Origin: Delphinus delphis
Taxonomy: Eukaryota > Chordata > Mammalia > Artiodactyla > Delphinidae
Direction of reading: 5' to 3'
DNA length: 64,000 nucleotides
Assembly (NCBI RefSeq): GCF_949987515.2
Contig: NC_082687.1
Location: 117,843,838 to 117,907,837 of the forward strand
Below the pieces are notes generated by a model. It was not told the origin of the DNA and made no database searches. It saw only the letters and a list, made by a program, of their open reading frames with translations. Within the stretch, counting starts at the first letter, position 1. Each line of letters starts with the position of its first letter. The translations under genes were made by a program, and so were the position numbers. Of the stretch, positions 54,329 to 64,000 are shown in pieces.

Positions 54329-55320
54329 GGTGGAACCTAAATCATACTGGAACTTCATCTGCAAGTTCATCTGGGAAGTGTAGTTTTTATTTTTCCAGTC
54401 CCTGTAGTATACTAGAGGAAGATCCAAATAGAGGTTGAGAGGCTCAGTCTACTGTAATTCTTCAATGGATTTTTAATTGCTTTATACTTTTCTTTCTCCT
54501 ACTTTTTATTTTTTTATTTGTATCTATATTTAGGTATTGTTCTGGTTTCTTTTTGGCTATTACTGTTTTGAATGTACAAGCTATTTACTAAAACAATGTG
54601 TGGAGAGAAACAGGGAGCATGATCTAGGGCAGCTGCCAGTATCACTTTGTGAGCATTGTCTCAAAACATTTCTCACATAGTCACTGTGTCTTCTCTTGGG
54701 GCACTTTCTCCTTCACTTGGACAAATAGACAGTGAACTGCTACATATCAGTGGTTTTCCAAATTGTGAATTTGTCTTTATTTAGTTCTCTTATTAACTGA
54801 CTCTGGTACCAACTGCATATATGATTATACTTTTTGCCTCGTCCCCACTCCAAATGCTGAGTTAGGAGTCTATGTCTCAGGAAATAAACGTGGCAAGTAT
54901 AAATGGTTTGTCCTTTGGTCCCTTCTATTCTACGATTCTGTGTGGGTGGAACTGGGCACACATACAGAACTGATTGAAGCAAGTAAACAATAGTTGCTGA
55001 GGCTTCCTGGGCTCTGTCACTTACTTTTTAAGAACTCCGTTACCTGCAGGAACTCTGGAGAGGTATAAGTTAGCTTGTGGCATCCTCTCTGGATTTGGCA
55101 AATAGCCTTCACAGTTTATGTTTTGGGATTATGACCATTCTTAGTTTTATTAGAGTTTTCTTTTCTGCCTTTTGTTCTTTGTTATTTTGTGAGCTCAGCT
55201 AGTATAGTGTAATAAAAACAGCTTTATCATGATATATTTTGCCAGAAATATGGAAATAGGAAAGAGAGGGAAAGAAATATTTTAGATTTTTCTCTCAGAG
55301 TAGTTATAGTAAAACAAAAG
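54329..55320. other. Unassigned non-coding DNA
   Basis: No gene or repeat recognised. The frame at 54740-54982 (-) lacks a domain. Confidence 0.4.
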
Positions 55321-55335
55321 TCAAGTGCCTTTTTA

Positions 55336-55446
55336 AAAAAATTTTTATTTTGGCTGCACCACGTGGCTTGCGGGATCTCAGGTTGAACCCAGGCCACGGC
55401 AGTGAAAGTGCCGAATCCTAACCACTAGACCACCAGGGAACTCCCC
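55336..55446 (-). mobile_element. CHR-type SINE (short form)
   Basis: The reverse strand starts 'gggagttccctggtggtcta'. TSDs tcaagtgccttttt (55321-55334) and tcaagttccttttt (55447-55460) differ at one base. The SINE has an internal deletion around its B-box region ('gggttcaacctgag'). Confidence 0.88.
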
Positions 55447-55460
55447 TCAAGTTCCTTTTT

Positions 55461-56676
55461 ACTCATGTGGCTTTTAACTCCTTTCGCATGTCAGTGGTGC
55501 TTAATAGCAACAACATGAAGAGAGTGAATTTGATAACTCTGACTGGATGATTATATAGTTTGGGATCTAACTAATCGAAAATGCAAACGACAACTTAAAC
55601 CTCTACACCGTTTATTAAACGTGGTAAATATAGCTTTTCCCTTGTATAATTCTCCTGAAGAAACTTCTTATCTGGGGACCCATCGAAAATTATGAAATTT
55701 TGCCTCTTCTTTGGCCCATCTTCCCTTCAAAGCAGCCTTGGATGCTGAATAGATTCAATAGTATATTAAGAATAAATGGCTTCCTTAGGGCTGTGGAGGG
55801 GAAACAAAAGTATTATGGGTATTAGGGCCAAAGTAAAACTGGTAATATTTAGGTCATAAATGGAAATGTCACTGTGTCCTGGCATGGTTTGCTTTGCATA
55901 TTTATGATTTTAGTTATTTATACCCTACTTTGTTTTGAAAAGGATTTCAGGCAACTTACAAAAATATACAAAATAAAAACAAATAAGTGGGGAAATTGAG
56001 GTAAAGGGAAAATATTTTGGAAAAACAAGATGAAGCAAAGGGTAAAAGAATGTAACAAATGCTTGCTGCAGGATTCTGTCTACTTGCTTGAAGTGGGCTA
56101 GCTATTTGGCTCAGAGATTTCTAGAAGCCAGTGTAAAGAGGGAAATGTAATTAGTTACAAGATTCACAGACTTATTATGATACAAACAAAGTCACTGCTC
56201 AGGGGACCTGTATAATATTCCTGGTACTAAAAAACTAGTTAAACTGTAATGACTTGTTTTCTTAACAACATTTGTAAGGTAAGGAAAACAACACATGTCA
56301 CAGAGAAAATTTTGTGTAACTTCTTTTAGTAAAATTCTGTGGCATAACACCAAAAGTCATTCATGTAAAATTTATTCCAGTGGGGGTTAGAATAGAAAAG
56401 TTCAGGTGCCGGCTCCTACTGGTTTGTAGAATTTGAGTATTCAGATAAATGTATTCATTGCAAAGATTATATTTCTTTCAATTTTAATAATTGTTTTAAA
56501 TTTATATATGATGCATATGTGTAAAAAATTCAACTAATAGGAATAAATAAATTTAAAATCAAAACAAAACCCACTTCTACTTTCCAGGAGTACTCATTGT
56601 TAAAAATTTGGATTTTTTTTTTTTAATATATAACCGAATGTATTAATGTACTTGTGGTGTGTACATACACACACTT
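55461..56676. other. Unassigned AT-rich DNA
   Basis: No gene supported. 56440-56600 ('gtgtaaaaaattcaactaat') may belong to the same unnamed interspersed repeat as 44600-44830. Confidence 0.35.
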
Positions 56677-56692
56677 AAAGACATATAGGCAG

Positions 56693-56814
56693 GGAATTCC
56701 CTGGCGGTCAAGTGGTTAGGACTTGGTGCTTTCACTGCCGAGGGCCCAGGTTCAATCCCCGGTAGGGGAACTAAGATCCCACAAGCCTCGTGGTGTGGCC
56801 AAAAAAAAAAAAAA
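56693..56814 (+). mobile_element. CHR-type SINE (short form), 16-bp TSD
   Basis: Head 'ggaattccctggcggtcaag', B-box-like 'ggttcaatccccggtagggg', A-tail of about 17. Perfect TSD aaagacatataggcag at 56677-56692 and 56815-56830. Close to consensus. Confidence 0.95.
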
Positions 56815-56830
56815 AAAGACATATAGGCAG

Positions 56831-57254
56831 AATTACATTCTGATGTCCACCACTCATAAATCCAGGGTCATCACTTTTAAGTCATATGCTTTGGTGAAGG
56901 GTCCAACTGCTGGTCTACACAGACTAATGGAATAATTTCATTTGGGGAGAGTGCTCTTCATGCTGCCAGGAAGAGAAGCCAGGGGCAGATGTGTCCTAAA
57001 GGATATCTGCCAGTACAGTTACTCAGGAATGTGCAGTGGAGCAGTCATGCAGGCAAGCTTTTCATCTCTGCCCCTGACCACCCATTGCCTCCAACCAGGC
57101 AGCACACATCACATATCTGCTTCCAGGCCAGAGAAGTGTAAGTGAAAACTCAAGTGAAAAAGAAAAGCTCTTGTCCTTGGTTGCTGCAAATGCTCTGGTG
57201 ACAAAGAGCTGGTCAGGTCCAAAAGACCACGCTGGTCACAGGAGAGAGAGGTTA
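56831..57254. other. Unassigned non-coding DNA
   Basis: No gene or repeat supported; the frame at 56942-57145 has no recognised domain. Confidence 0.4.
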
Positions 57255-57269
57255 AAACTCAACAAAAGG

Positions 57270-57486
57270 GGGCTTCCCTGGTGGCGCAGTGGTTGAGAGT
57301 CTGCCTGCCGATGCAGGGAACACGGGTTCGTGCCCCGGTCCGGGAAGATCCCACATGCCACGGTGCGGCTGGGCCCGTGAGCCATGGCCGCTGAGCCTGC
57401 GCGTCCGGAGCCTGTGCTCTGCAACGGGAGAGGCCACAGCAGTGAGAGGCCCGCGAACCGCAAAAAAAAAAAAAAAAAAAAAAAAG
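57270..57486 (+). mobile_element. CHR-1-type SINE, near-consensus, 15-bp TSD
   Basis: Full head 'gggcttccctggtggcgcag', 'gggttcgtgccccggtccgg', the 'ccatggccgctgagcc' body, and an A-tail of about 23. TSD aaactcaacaaaagg at 57255-57269 and 57487-57501. It has two or three substitutions relative to its relatives, making it the best-preserved SINE here. Confidence 0.97.
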
Positions 57487-57829
57487 AAACTCAACAAAAG
57501 GAAATGGACTTAATAGAAATATCAGTTCAGGGAGTTAAAATAAATATTACATATGTCCTAAGAGTTATAAACAAAGCTATCATGACCAAGGAATATGATT
57601 AGGGATTTATGAAATAAGAGTAGATAGTAACAATAATGTTATATGCTAATTATATCTCAACAAAAATAGCATAGACAGTAATGGCAATAATTAGAAGGTG
57701 TGACTATAAGGACTATGGTATAATTATTAACATTAAAATCTCACTTCACTTTTAGAAGAACACAAAATCAAATGAAGATGAAATTAATGAGCTAGAAATG
57801 TGAGAAATGACATAAAATGGCACACAGCA

Positions 57830-58039
57830 ACAAGGATTAAAGAAGCAAAAATACAAGAGAAGAGTTGATAGCATTAAATATTCCAGCATCTATCAAAATG
57901 AGTGCCAGATGGAGAAAATAGAGAGAATGGAAATGATATTTAAGGGAAGGAAAAGACAGAGAACTTGTGGACAGGAAGATATGGTTACTCGGATAAAGGA
58001 AAACCCCCAATCCTGAGCGGGATGTACGTGCGCATGCAC

Positions 58040-58100
<61 letters not shown>

Positions 58101-58300
58101 CGCTCTCAGCTACGTGGTAGATTTTAGAACATGAAGAATGAAAAGTCCTAAAACTTTCTATAAAGAAAATAGATTATTTACAAAGGAATAAGAATCTGAT
58201 TGATGTGAATCTTTTTAGCAGCAACATCAGGTTGTAGAGGTTGATAAAATCAAAGACGAAGAATGCAGATTGGAAACAAAAAAGTTGAACGTTCAAATAA
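57830..58300 (+). mobile_element. Old L1M/HAL1-type ORF1 fragment (weak)
   Basis: A-rich sequence in which 'gattttagaacatgaagaat', 'cctaaaactttctataaaga' and 'tttttagcagcaacatcagg' resemble, in order, the C-terminal ORF1 region of L1M/HAL1 elements. Interrupted by a CA microsatellite. No frame survives. Confidence 0.45.
58041..58103. repeat. (CA)n microsatellite
   Basis: About 30 AC dinucleotides with rare g interruptions toward the 3' end. The antisense VCVCVC frame is an artefact. Confidence 0.97.
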
Positions 58301-58854
58301 ATAGATAGCAAATTCTAAGAGTAAAATATTTTAAAAGGAAACTAGCAAGAAAATAAAGGTTAAACAGGCAAACTAATAGTTCAGTAACAGGTTTTACCAA
58401 AGGAAGGATAGAAAGATGACAATGAATAAATCACAAGCAAAAGTCATACAGAAATATCAGCTAAACAATCTCGAGATATGGGAACCAAAACAAAACACAA
58501 AACTGAATTTTTTTCCTGGATAGAAAATATCTTCAGGCAGGAAAGAAAAGGGGAAGAGGGAAGGAGAGGACAGACAGGCAGATGACTATTGGTAGGGAAC
58601 TCATGTCTTAAAATTTTGAGGTGGCTCTCCTCTTAGCTCTTCATGGGGAAAGAACCAAGAAGACTGACTCTAATATGATGGCCTTATACCTTGGCCCTTT
58701 ACTTTAAACCTGCAGGAAACGTGTCTATACTTAGAATCTCAGTGGTAGTGGTTTTTTATTTCAAACAGGTGGTAGTTGGGTGTGGTGTTCTTGCGTGACC
58801 CATGCAGCTGTTGACATCACCTCTAAACACTTTCCACACAACTTGAATATCAGC
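58301..58854. other. Unassigned A-rich DNA
   Basis: Possible continuation of the decayed LINE to about 58500; otherwise nothing recognisable. Confidence 0.35.
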
Positions 58855-58865
58855 ATATATATATT

Positions 58866-58982
58866 TTTTCTTTTGGCCATGCCACAGGGGTTGCAGGATC
58901 TTAGTTCCCCGACCAGGGATCGAACCCGGGCCCCTAGCAGTGAGGGCACCAAGTCCTAACTACTGGACCGCTAGGGAATTCC
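58866..58982 (-). mobile_element. CHR-type SINE (short form)
   Basis: The reverse strand begins 'gggaattccctagcggtcca', B-box-like 'gggttcgatccctggtcggg', tail in 'aaaagaaaaaata'. The flanking TSD is not clear (partly similar 'tatcagcatata' and 'tatcagtgtatt'). Confidence 0.88.
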
Positions 58983-60024
58983 CAGTATCAGTGTATTATA
59001 GGAAGTTGAAGAAAATCACAAATACCCATAGACCTTTGTCCATAATTCAAGACAAAGGGTGTCACTTCACCATTGAGTGTAGCAGTATGTTAGTTGGAGT
59101 TGTCTCTAAAGCAAACACTAGGGCAATCTGCTTTGAATTTCTTACTTTAAAAATGGTTTATCATTTTTTTCATATTTGAAGTAAAAGATAAGAAAGAAAA
59201 AGAAAGGAAATGAAGAGAGGAAAGGAAACATTGGGAAATATCTCTTCAAGGCTTTGGTTCAAATCTGTACATCTCTGTAGATAGTAAATTCCATTTTTTC
59301 ATCATTGATCTTTATATCTGGAGACAACATTCTTGAAGGTTATAGTATAGTAGTATGCACATGCTACTGCAAAATTCAGTAAACAACTGAAACCCCGTCT
59401 GTGCTTGCTTCTCTGCTTTCTTTGTCTTAAGAACTACACAAAATAACACATGAGAGAATACTACACAAAAACCACTCCTTCTGGACTTGAATGTCATAAA
59501 ACTAGACAGATAAAACCGTTTCAGTGAAATTTGTCATAAGCTGGCCAAACCTAATTAAATTACATCTCCAATTCAAAATGACACTTGATCATACATGTTT
59601 GTGGAGCTCTCATCTGGGTGTACTCATGTTTAATGATCTTTTGTACTTTCAGCAACAAATGTTATATCTACTTTCCCATAGCTTTCCCCTCCTGTTAATG
59701 GAGTGAGAAATGAAATATGCTTTCTTAACTTCCCTTGGGCTTTAAGTAAAGTTAGACCATGACTAGGCAACCAGCAATGGGAAACAATGAGAAACGAATG
59801 ACAAGTTCTCTCAAAATCAAATCCTTCCTTAAGGTCAGCTACCACATGCATTGCACTGCAGCTAATAATAATACAGAAGAAATAAACAAAGACTTGTAAC
59901 CTTATTGCTCTTTCCTCCTTCCTCTGCTTTCCACACCCCAGGCTCTGTAGCCCTGGGAGTAGGTTGCTGTCAATGTTAACCTTATTTAGTAGGTTGAAAC
60001 ATGAAAACTAATATCAACATAAAT
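58983..60024. other. Unassigned non-coding DNA
   Basis: No supported gene or repeat. Frames at 58940-59179, 59312-59497 and 59630-59851 lack domains. Confidence 0.4.
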
Positions 60025-60130
60025 TGATTGACTTAACTGTGAGTTCCTTAAGGAAGGGATTGTATCCTATGGGTACTTTGAATCCCCAGACAGAGAACAA
60101 TGCCTAGCTTATGTTTGTTGCCCAAGAATA
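60025..60130 (+). mobile_element. L2 3'-end fragment
   Basis: 'gtgagttccttaaggaaggg' and 'cagagaacaatgcctagctt' follow the sense L2 terminus. Confidence 0.5.
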
Positions 60131-60554
60131 ACATAATGCCACTTCACATATATTTGTGGCACACAAACACACAGTTCTGCCAACCCCTATCGTGGAAGAG
60201 ATAAAAGTAGCGCCGTGAATACAGAACTCTGGACCCTCCAAAACCATAGCTCTGCTGAGATGGTCTTCTCTCTGGTTGTTCCAGGTTGATCTTTTTTAGA
60301 GGGTAGATAAGCCCACACTCACTTTATCACTGGGGTGTCGAAACATCTTCATTTTCAAGTAGTGCAAGAAACCAGAAAGATTTGTATGGAAACAGTAATA
60401 TGGGACTATAAAAGTATCCAGTTGGGACATTTTGTTCTTATTATTTTATCTTCAACATTCTTTATTTTGGGAATTAATGAACAGAAGAAGTTTTTCAATG
60501 CAATTAATGGTCCATGAGGGGCAATGTAGTGAGTGAAAAAAGCTGGGAGTCATG

Positions 60555-60710
60555 TGATCAACTAATATTTACTGGATTGTCTATTATATGTCAAATCTTT
60601 GCTAAGCTTTGGCTATCTCAAAGTGAGTAAGACAGATATGGTCCCAGTTCTCCTTGAGTTGACAGCTTAGAGGACGTGATAGGCATAAAACTAACCAACT
60701 TAACAAACAA
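60555..60710 (-). mobile_element. L2 3'-end fragment, antisense
   Basis: 'caactaatatttactggatt', 'caaatctttgctaagctttg' and 'gagttgacagcttagaggac' follow the antisense L2 3' end. Confidence 0.5.
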
Positions 60711-60732
60711 CCCAGTAAACAAGTATGCTTCT

Positions 60733-61083
60733 TTTTTTAAAAAAAAATATTATTTATTTTTTATTTTTGGCTGAGTTGGGTCTTTATTGCTGTGTGCGGG
60801 CTTTGTCTAGTTGTGGCAAGCGGGGGCTACTCTTCGTTGTGGTGCACGGGCTTCTCATTGCAGTGACTTCTCTTGTTTTGGAGCATGGGCTCTAGGCGCG
60901 CGGGCTTCACTAGTTGTGGCTCGCAGGCTCTAGAGCACAGGCTCAATAGTTGTGGCGCATGGGCTTAGTTGCTCCGCGGCACGTGGGATCTTCCCAGACC
61001 AGGGCTTGAACCCGTGTCCCCTGCATTGGCAGGCAGATTCTTGGCAGGCAGATTCTCTAACCACTGCACCACCAGGGAAGCCC
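60733..61083 (-). mobile_element. CHR-type SINE, long form
   Basis: The reverse strand begins at 61083 'gggcttccctggtggtgcag', contains 'gggttcaagccctggtctgg', a long body and an A/T-rich tail near 60733. An internal 14-bp direct duplication (ggcaggcagattct, about 61028-61056) lengthens the head. Approximate TSD around 'agtatgcttcttt' and 'agtgtttctttc'. Confidence 0.9.
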
Positions 61084-61800
61084 AGTGTTTCTTTCTTAGG
61101 AAAGAAACAAGGTGCTGAGATAGGGCTCGGCATTGGTTTATGGGGTGCAGGGGGAACTGACTTCAGAGAGGGCACCGCGATTAGGTAATATATAGTCTGA
61201 GGTCAGGAGGAGAGCCCAGACCTGGGAGAGGTGTGTTCCAGACCAGTAAACCACAAAAGCAGAAGCTTTGAGTTGGGAAAGAATTTTTATGTTAGATCTA
61301 GGTTGAATATAAACAGATTCGTCTCTGAGCATAAGCATCTCTGAGCATAAGATTGAAGCTCTTGATGAGTTTTCTGTAATAGATTAGTGTGTATTTAATC
61401 GCCTTTTCAGAATGTGTTAATTTAATCTCTTTTACATTAAACAGGCTCTTAAACAAGACTTCGGAATGCTGCTGTATCACACCAGGATTATTTTACTATC
61501 TATAGACATTTTGCATCTTAAAAAGCCGTACAAAAACATGTGTCTGTTTAGATGACCTTTCATAACTAATTCCAGTTGGGTTTTGTCAGCCAATTGTAAT
61601 GCTTGTTTTCTTAACAGGCAAGTAACCTTCCTTTTCTTGGAGCAAGAACATTTGATATGTTAAATGATTAGAACAAGTTAAGTCCTTAGCAAACTCTGTT
61701 CACTAACATATGTCCCTCTGATACCAAACTACAGCCATAAAATGAGCCACAATAAAACAATCCCGGGGAACAGATCTCCTGTTGTCAGGATAAGAACATG
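61084..61800. other. Unassigned non-coding DNA
   Basis: No gene or repeat supported. Confidence 0.4.
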
Positions 61801-61849
61801 CTAGTCTGGTCTGCTGGAAAATGAGCGACAGTACAATCTAGGTTGCTTC

Positions 61850-62042
61850 AGCTGAGGCAGCCAAGGTCATTCTGTATCAGCTGACAGCCAACGTATCCCC
61901 AGATAACTTGTGAGCAAGCCTAGGATAGATTGGTAGAACTGCCTGATCACCCATTTTTGCAAACAGTACACACTCATTGTATGTCACTGAGGTTTTGTGA
62001 GTATTTGTTACACATTATTACTATGGTTTTATTAGATAACTC
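61850..62042 (+). mobile_element. MaLR LTR fragment (MLT1-like)
   Basis: 'gataacttgtgagcaagcct', 'gtatgtcactgaggttttgt' and 'gttacacattattactatgg' match, in order, the 3' half of MLT1-type LTRs. Diverged. Confidence 0.55.
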
Positions 62043-62549
62043 ACATTGACCTGAGGGAATTTTGCTCCCTAAATAGTACATCCCTTTTTACTCTTTCTAC
62101 TCCTTCTATGCCTTGGCCACACCATTTCTAGCCTCATTTTAGGATGTTTTATCTCTCTGTTTTTCTATCTTCCATTTATTCCTATTGATATGAATTTCTT
62201 AGTTTTAAAATAATAGCTTCTTTCGACAGCCTGCTTATTTGGGGCAAACTCTTTGTGTGGTAGTCTTCTGGGGAGTTAGACAAGAGGACTCTTCCATAAA
62301 GAGTGAATCATAGCAGGAGGTTACTTCTGTGGATGTCCTGCATAATGTCCTTGAGGGTCTGGGTGACCAGAGAATTGTCAGGGTACCAGAACAGTCTCCA
62401 AAAAGGGAAGGGTATTATCTCTGGCCATAGTTTCTTAGATTAGAGAACATGATTCAAGTTCAAGGGTTTTCAAGGGCCCTTACACCTGTCTTTCTGACAT
62501 CCAGCCCCAAATTACCTTGTATTGTTATCTTAAATATATATGTGACATA
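62043..62549. other. Unassigned non-coding DNA
   Basis: No gene or repeat supported. Confidence 0.4.
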
Positions 62550-62690
62550 TCCTCAACAAGATTGTAAACCTTTTGAATGTAGGCTTTGTTTTACATATGT
62601 TTTTGAAATCATGGCATGTTGTCCACTGTGCCCTGCATATAGTGGGCCCTAAGTCAGTGTACATTACTAATGATGATGAAGAATAATAAG
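62550..62690 (+). mobile_element. L2 3'-end fragment
   Basis: 'caagattgtaaaccttttga', 'tgtgccctgcatatagtggg' and 'taatgatgatgaagaataat' follow the sense L2/MIR-like 3' terminus. Confidence 0.5.
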
Positions 62691-63317
62691 AGGCTAAAGG
62701 AAGAAGAGAGATTTTGTGACGAATATCTCTAATTAATTTCACCCTCTCTTAATTTTTAAAAATCTTAGTCTGGGAAGATACATTCTAGATTTAAAAAGGA
62801 AGAAATTCAAATTAAAATTTTTTTTAAATTCTTAGAAAAGAGAAATAAGTGTGGAATGTACAAATCAAAATGGATAGTAGATTACACACTGGAGACTTTG
62901 AAATTACCAAAGTCGAGAAGTGCAGATACAACAGCCACCTACTGATTATTAAATTGATGAAGATTATAATTCATTGAAATAAGCAGTAGCTCCATATGCC
63001 TAAGACAGGAAGCTTGTTGGAATGCAGTTGCCAATGTGGAAATCATTGCTTAATGTTAAATTTGCTTTTAATCACTCCTTGGCAGACTTCTACTAGCAAT
63101 TATAACACAAAGCAAAATACGTTGCAACAACATGTGTGAAAATATTGAGTCTGAAATTCGTTTTATTTACAACACTCATCCTTTGCCTTATACTTGAAAT
63201 TTTCACTGATTCCTATATTCATTTAGAATTTATGTCATAGCCCCAGTCTGTTAATAAAGATTAGCTATAGATTCAGAGAATCTTACTTTTAAAAATGACT
63301 CTTTCTTAATACAAAAG
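62691..63317. other. Unassigned AT-rich DNA
   Basis: No gene or repeat supported. Confidence 0.4.
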
Positions 63318-63602
63318 TAAGTGAGAGAGTGGCATGGACATACATACACTACCAAATGTCAAATAGATAGCTAGTGGGAAGCAGCCATATAGCACAGGGA
63401 GATCAGCTCAGTGCTTTGTGACCACCTAGAGGGGTAGGATAGGGAGGGTGGGAGGGAGATGCAAGAGGGAGGGGATATGGGGATATATGTATACGTATAG
63501 CTGATTCACTTTGTTATACAGCAGAAACTAACACAACATTGTAAAGCAAGTATACTCCAATAAAGATGTTTAAAAACAAACAAAAAACCAAAAAAAAAAA
63601 AG
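63318..63602 (+). mobile_element. L1 3' UTR tail insertion
   Basis: Runs from within the 3' UTR ('ctagtgggaagcagccatat') to 'ctccaataaagatgtttaaa' and an A-rich tail. A short candidate TSD around 'aaaagtaa' (63313-63320 and about 63597-63604). Closely related to the 3' UTR of the full-length L1 at 30244-30600. Confidence 0.85.
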
Positions 63603-64000
63603 TAATATATACTTACAGTAGTAGTCCACATAGTCTGTTTTAAATTCCTGACACCTACATACACAAGTTTGGTGTTTCCCATTTTTAGATGATTAGCATT
63701 AACACCCTGACCTTAATGAAATGGCAATATAATGGCCTTTGAAACAAACAAACAAAACATTTGATAGTCCAAGTAGCTGTTGAAGAGTATATCTGAACCT
63801 AAAGATGAAGAGGGATGCACGCTTGTCTTTAAACTCTCAATCTTGTCGTCTTAACTCCTTGTGCTCATGTGTGGTTCTTGTATGAATCTTCCAAGTATGG
63901 AAGATTCAACATGGCTGCAAATCAGTTGCTGCTCTTCCCATTGAGGGGTAGAATCCAATTCCTCTCTCCAGGAATTTTGGCTGGCTTTAGTGACTTGCTT
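63603..64000. other. Unassigned non-coding DNA to window end
   Basis: No gene or repeat supported. Confidence 0.4.

Noticed and set aside
1..64000. A novel host-encoded or defence-type gene system
   Set aside because: Reading both strands gave only retroelement, transposon and unassigned non-coding sequence; no multi-gene arrangement was found.

Overview
The window is nuclear DNA of a mammal, almost certainly a cetacean (dolphin or whale) or a close cetartiodactyl relative. The diagnostic signal is at least 14 copies of tRNA-derived CHR-type SINEs (sense strand starting near 'cttccctggtggcgcagtgg' or 'gaattccctggcggtcca'), several almost undiverged, with no ruminant Bov-tA or BovB copies recognised. 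The rest is ordinary mammalian repeat content: L1, L2, MIR, hAT transposons and LTR remnants. No host protein-coding exon, structural RNA gene or CpG island is supported. The window reads as intergenic DNA or a deep intron, and its open reading frames are LINE or LTR remnants or chance frames.

Layout: 1-7.1 kb holds an old L1 3' end, L2 and MIR fragments, three SINEs and an L1 3' tail. 7.17-13.58 kb is a full-length but inactivated + strand L1 inside a MIR, followed by about 480 bp of non-L1 DNA before the second copy of its target-site duplication. 13.6-29 kb holds MIR and L2 fragments, one SINE, MER5/MER20-type hAT elements, two or three LTR remnants, an old L1 and unassigned AT-rich DNA. 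29.57-36.49 kb is a full-length but dead - strand L1, joined to the 3' tail of a different L1 subfamily and interrupted by a SINE. 36.5-48 kb holds MIR and L2 copies, four SINEs, a small A-tailed insertion that starts in an L1 tail (40.7-41.0 kb), and an old L1M-type 5' region. 48-54.4 kb holds an L1 3' end, a hAT-like element split by an LTR, and an ERVL-type LTR with a pol remnant. 54.4-64 kb holds five SINEs, two more L1 pieces, MIR/L2/MaLR remnants and a CA microsatellite.

The most notable theme is L1 read-through. Three separate insertions (7157-13596, 29554-36504, 40693-41013) are each bounded by a single target-site duplication that encloses sequence beyond the L1's own poly(A). This is the signature of 3' transduction. 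The second case carries another L1's tail, and the third is almost entirely transduced DNA with only about 25 bp of L1. These calls rest on TSDs and poly(A) tracts visible in the sequence; finding the source loci needs a genome search. Family names for old repeats come from recalled consensus sequences and were not checked by alignment.
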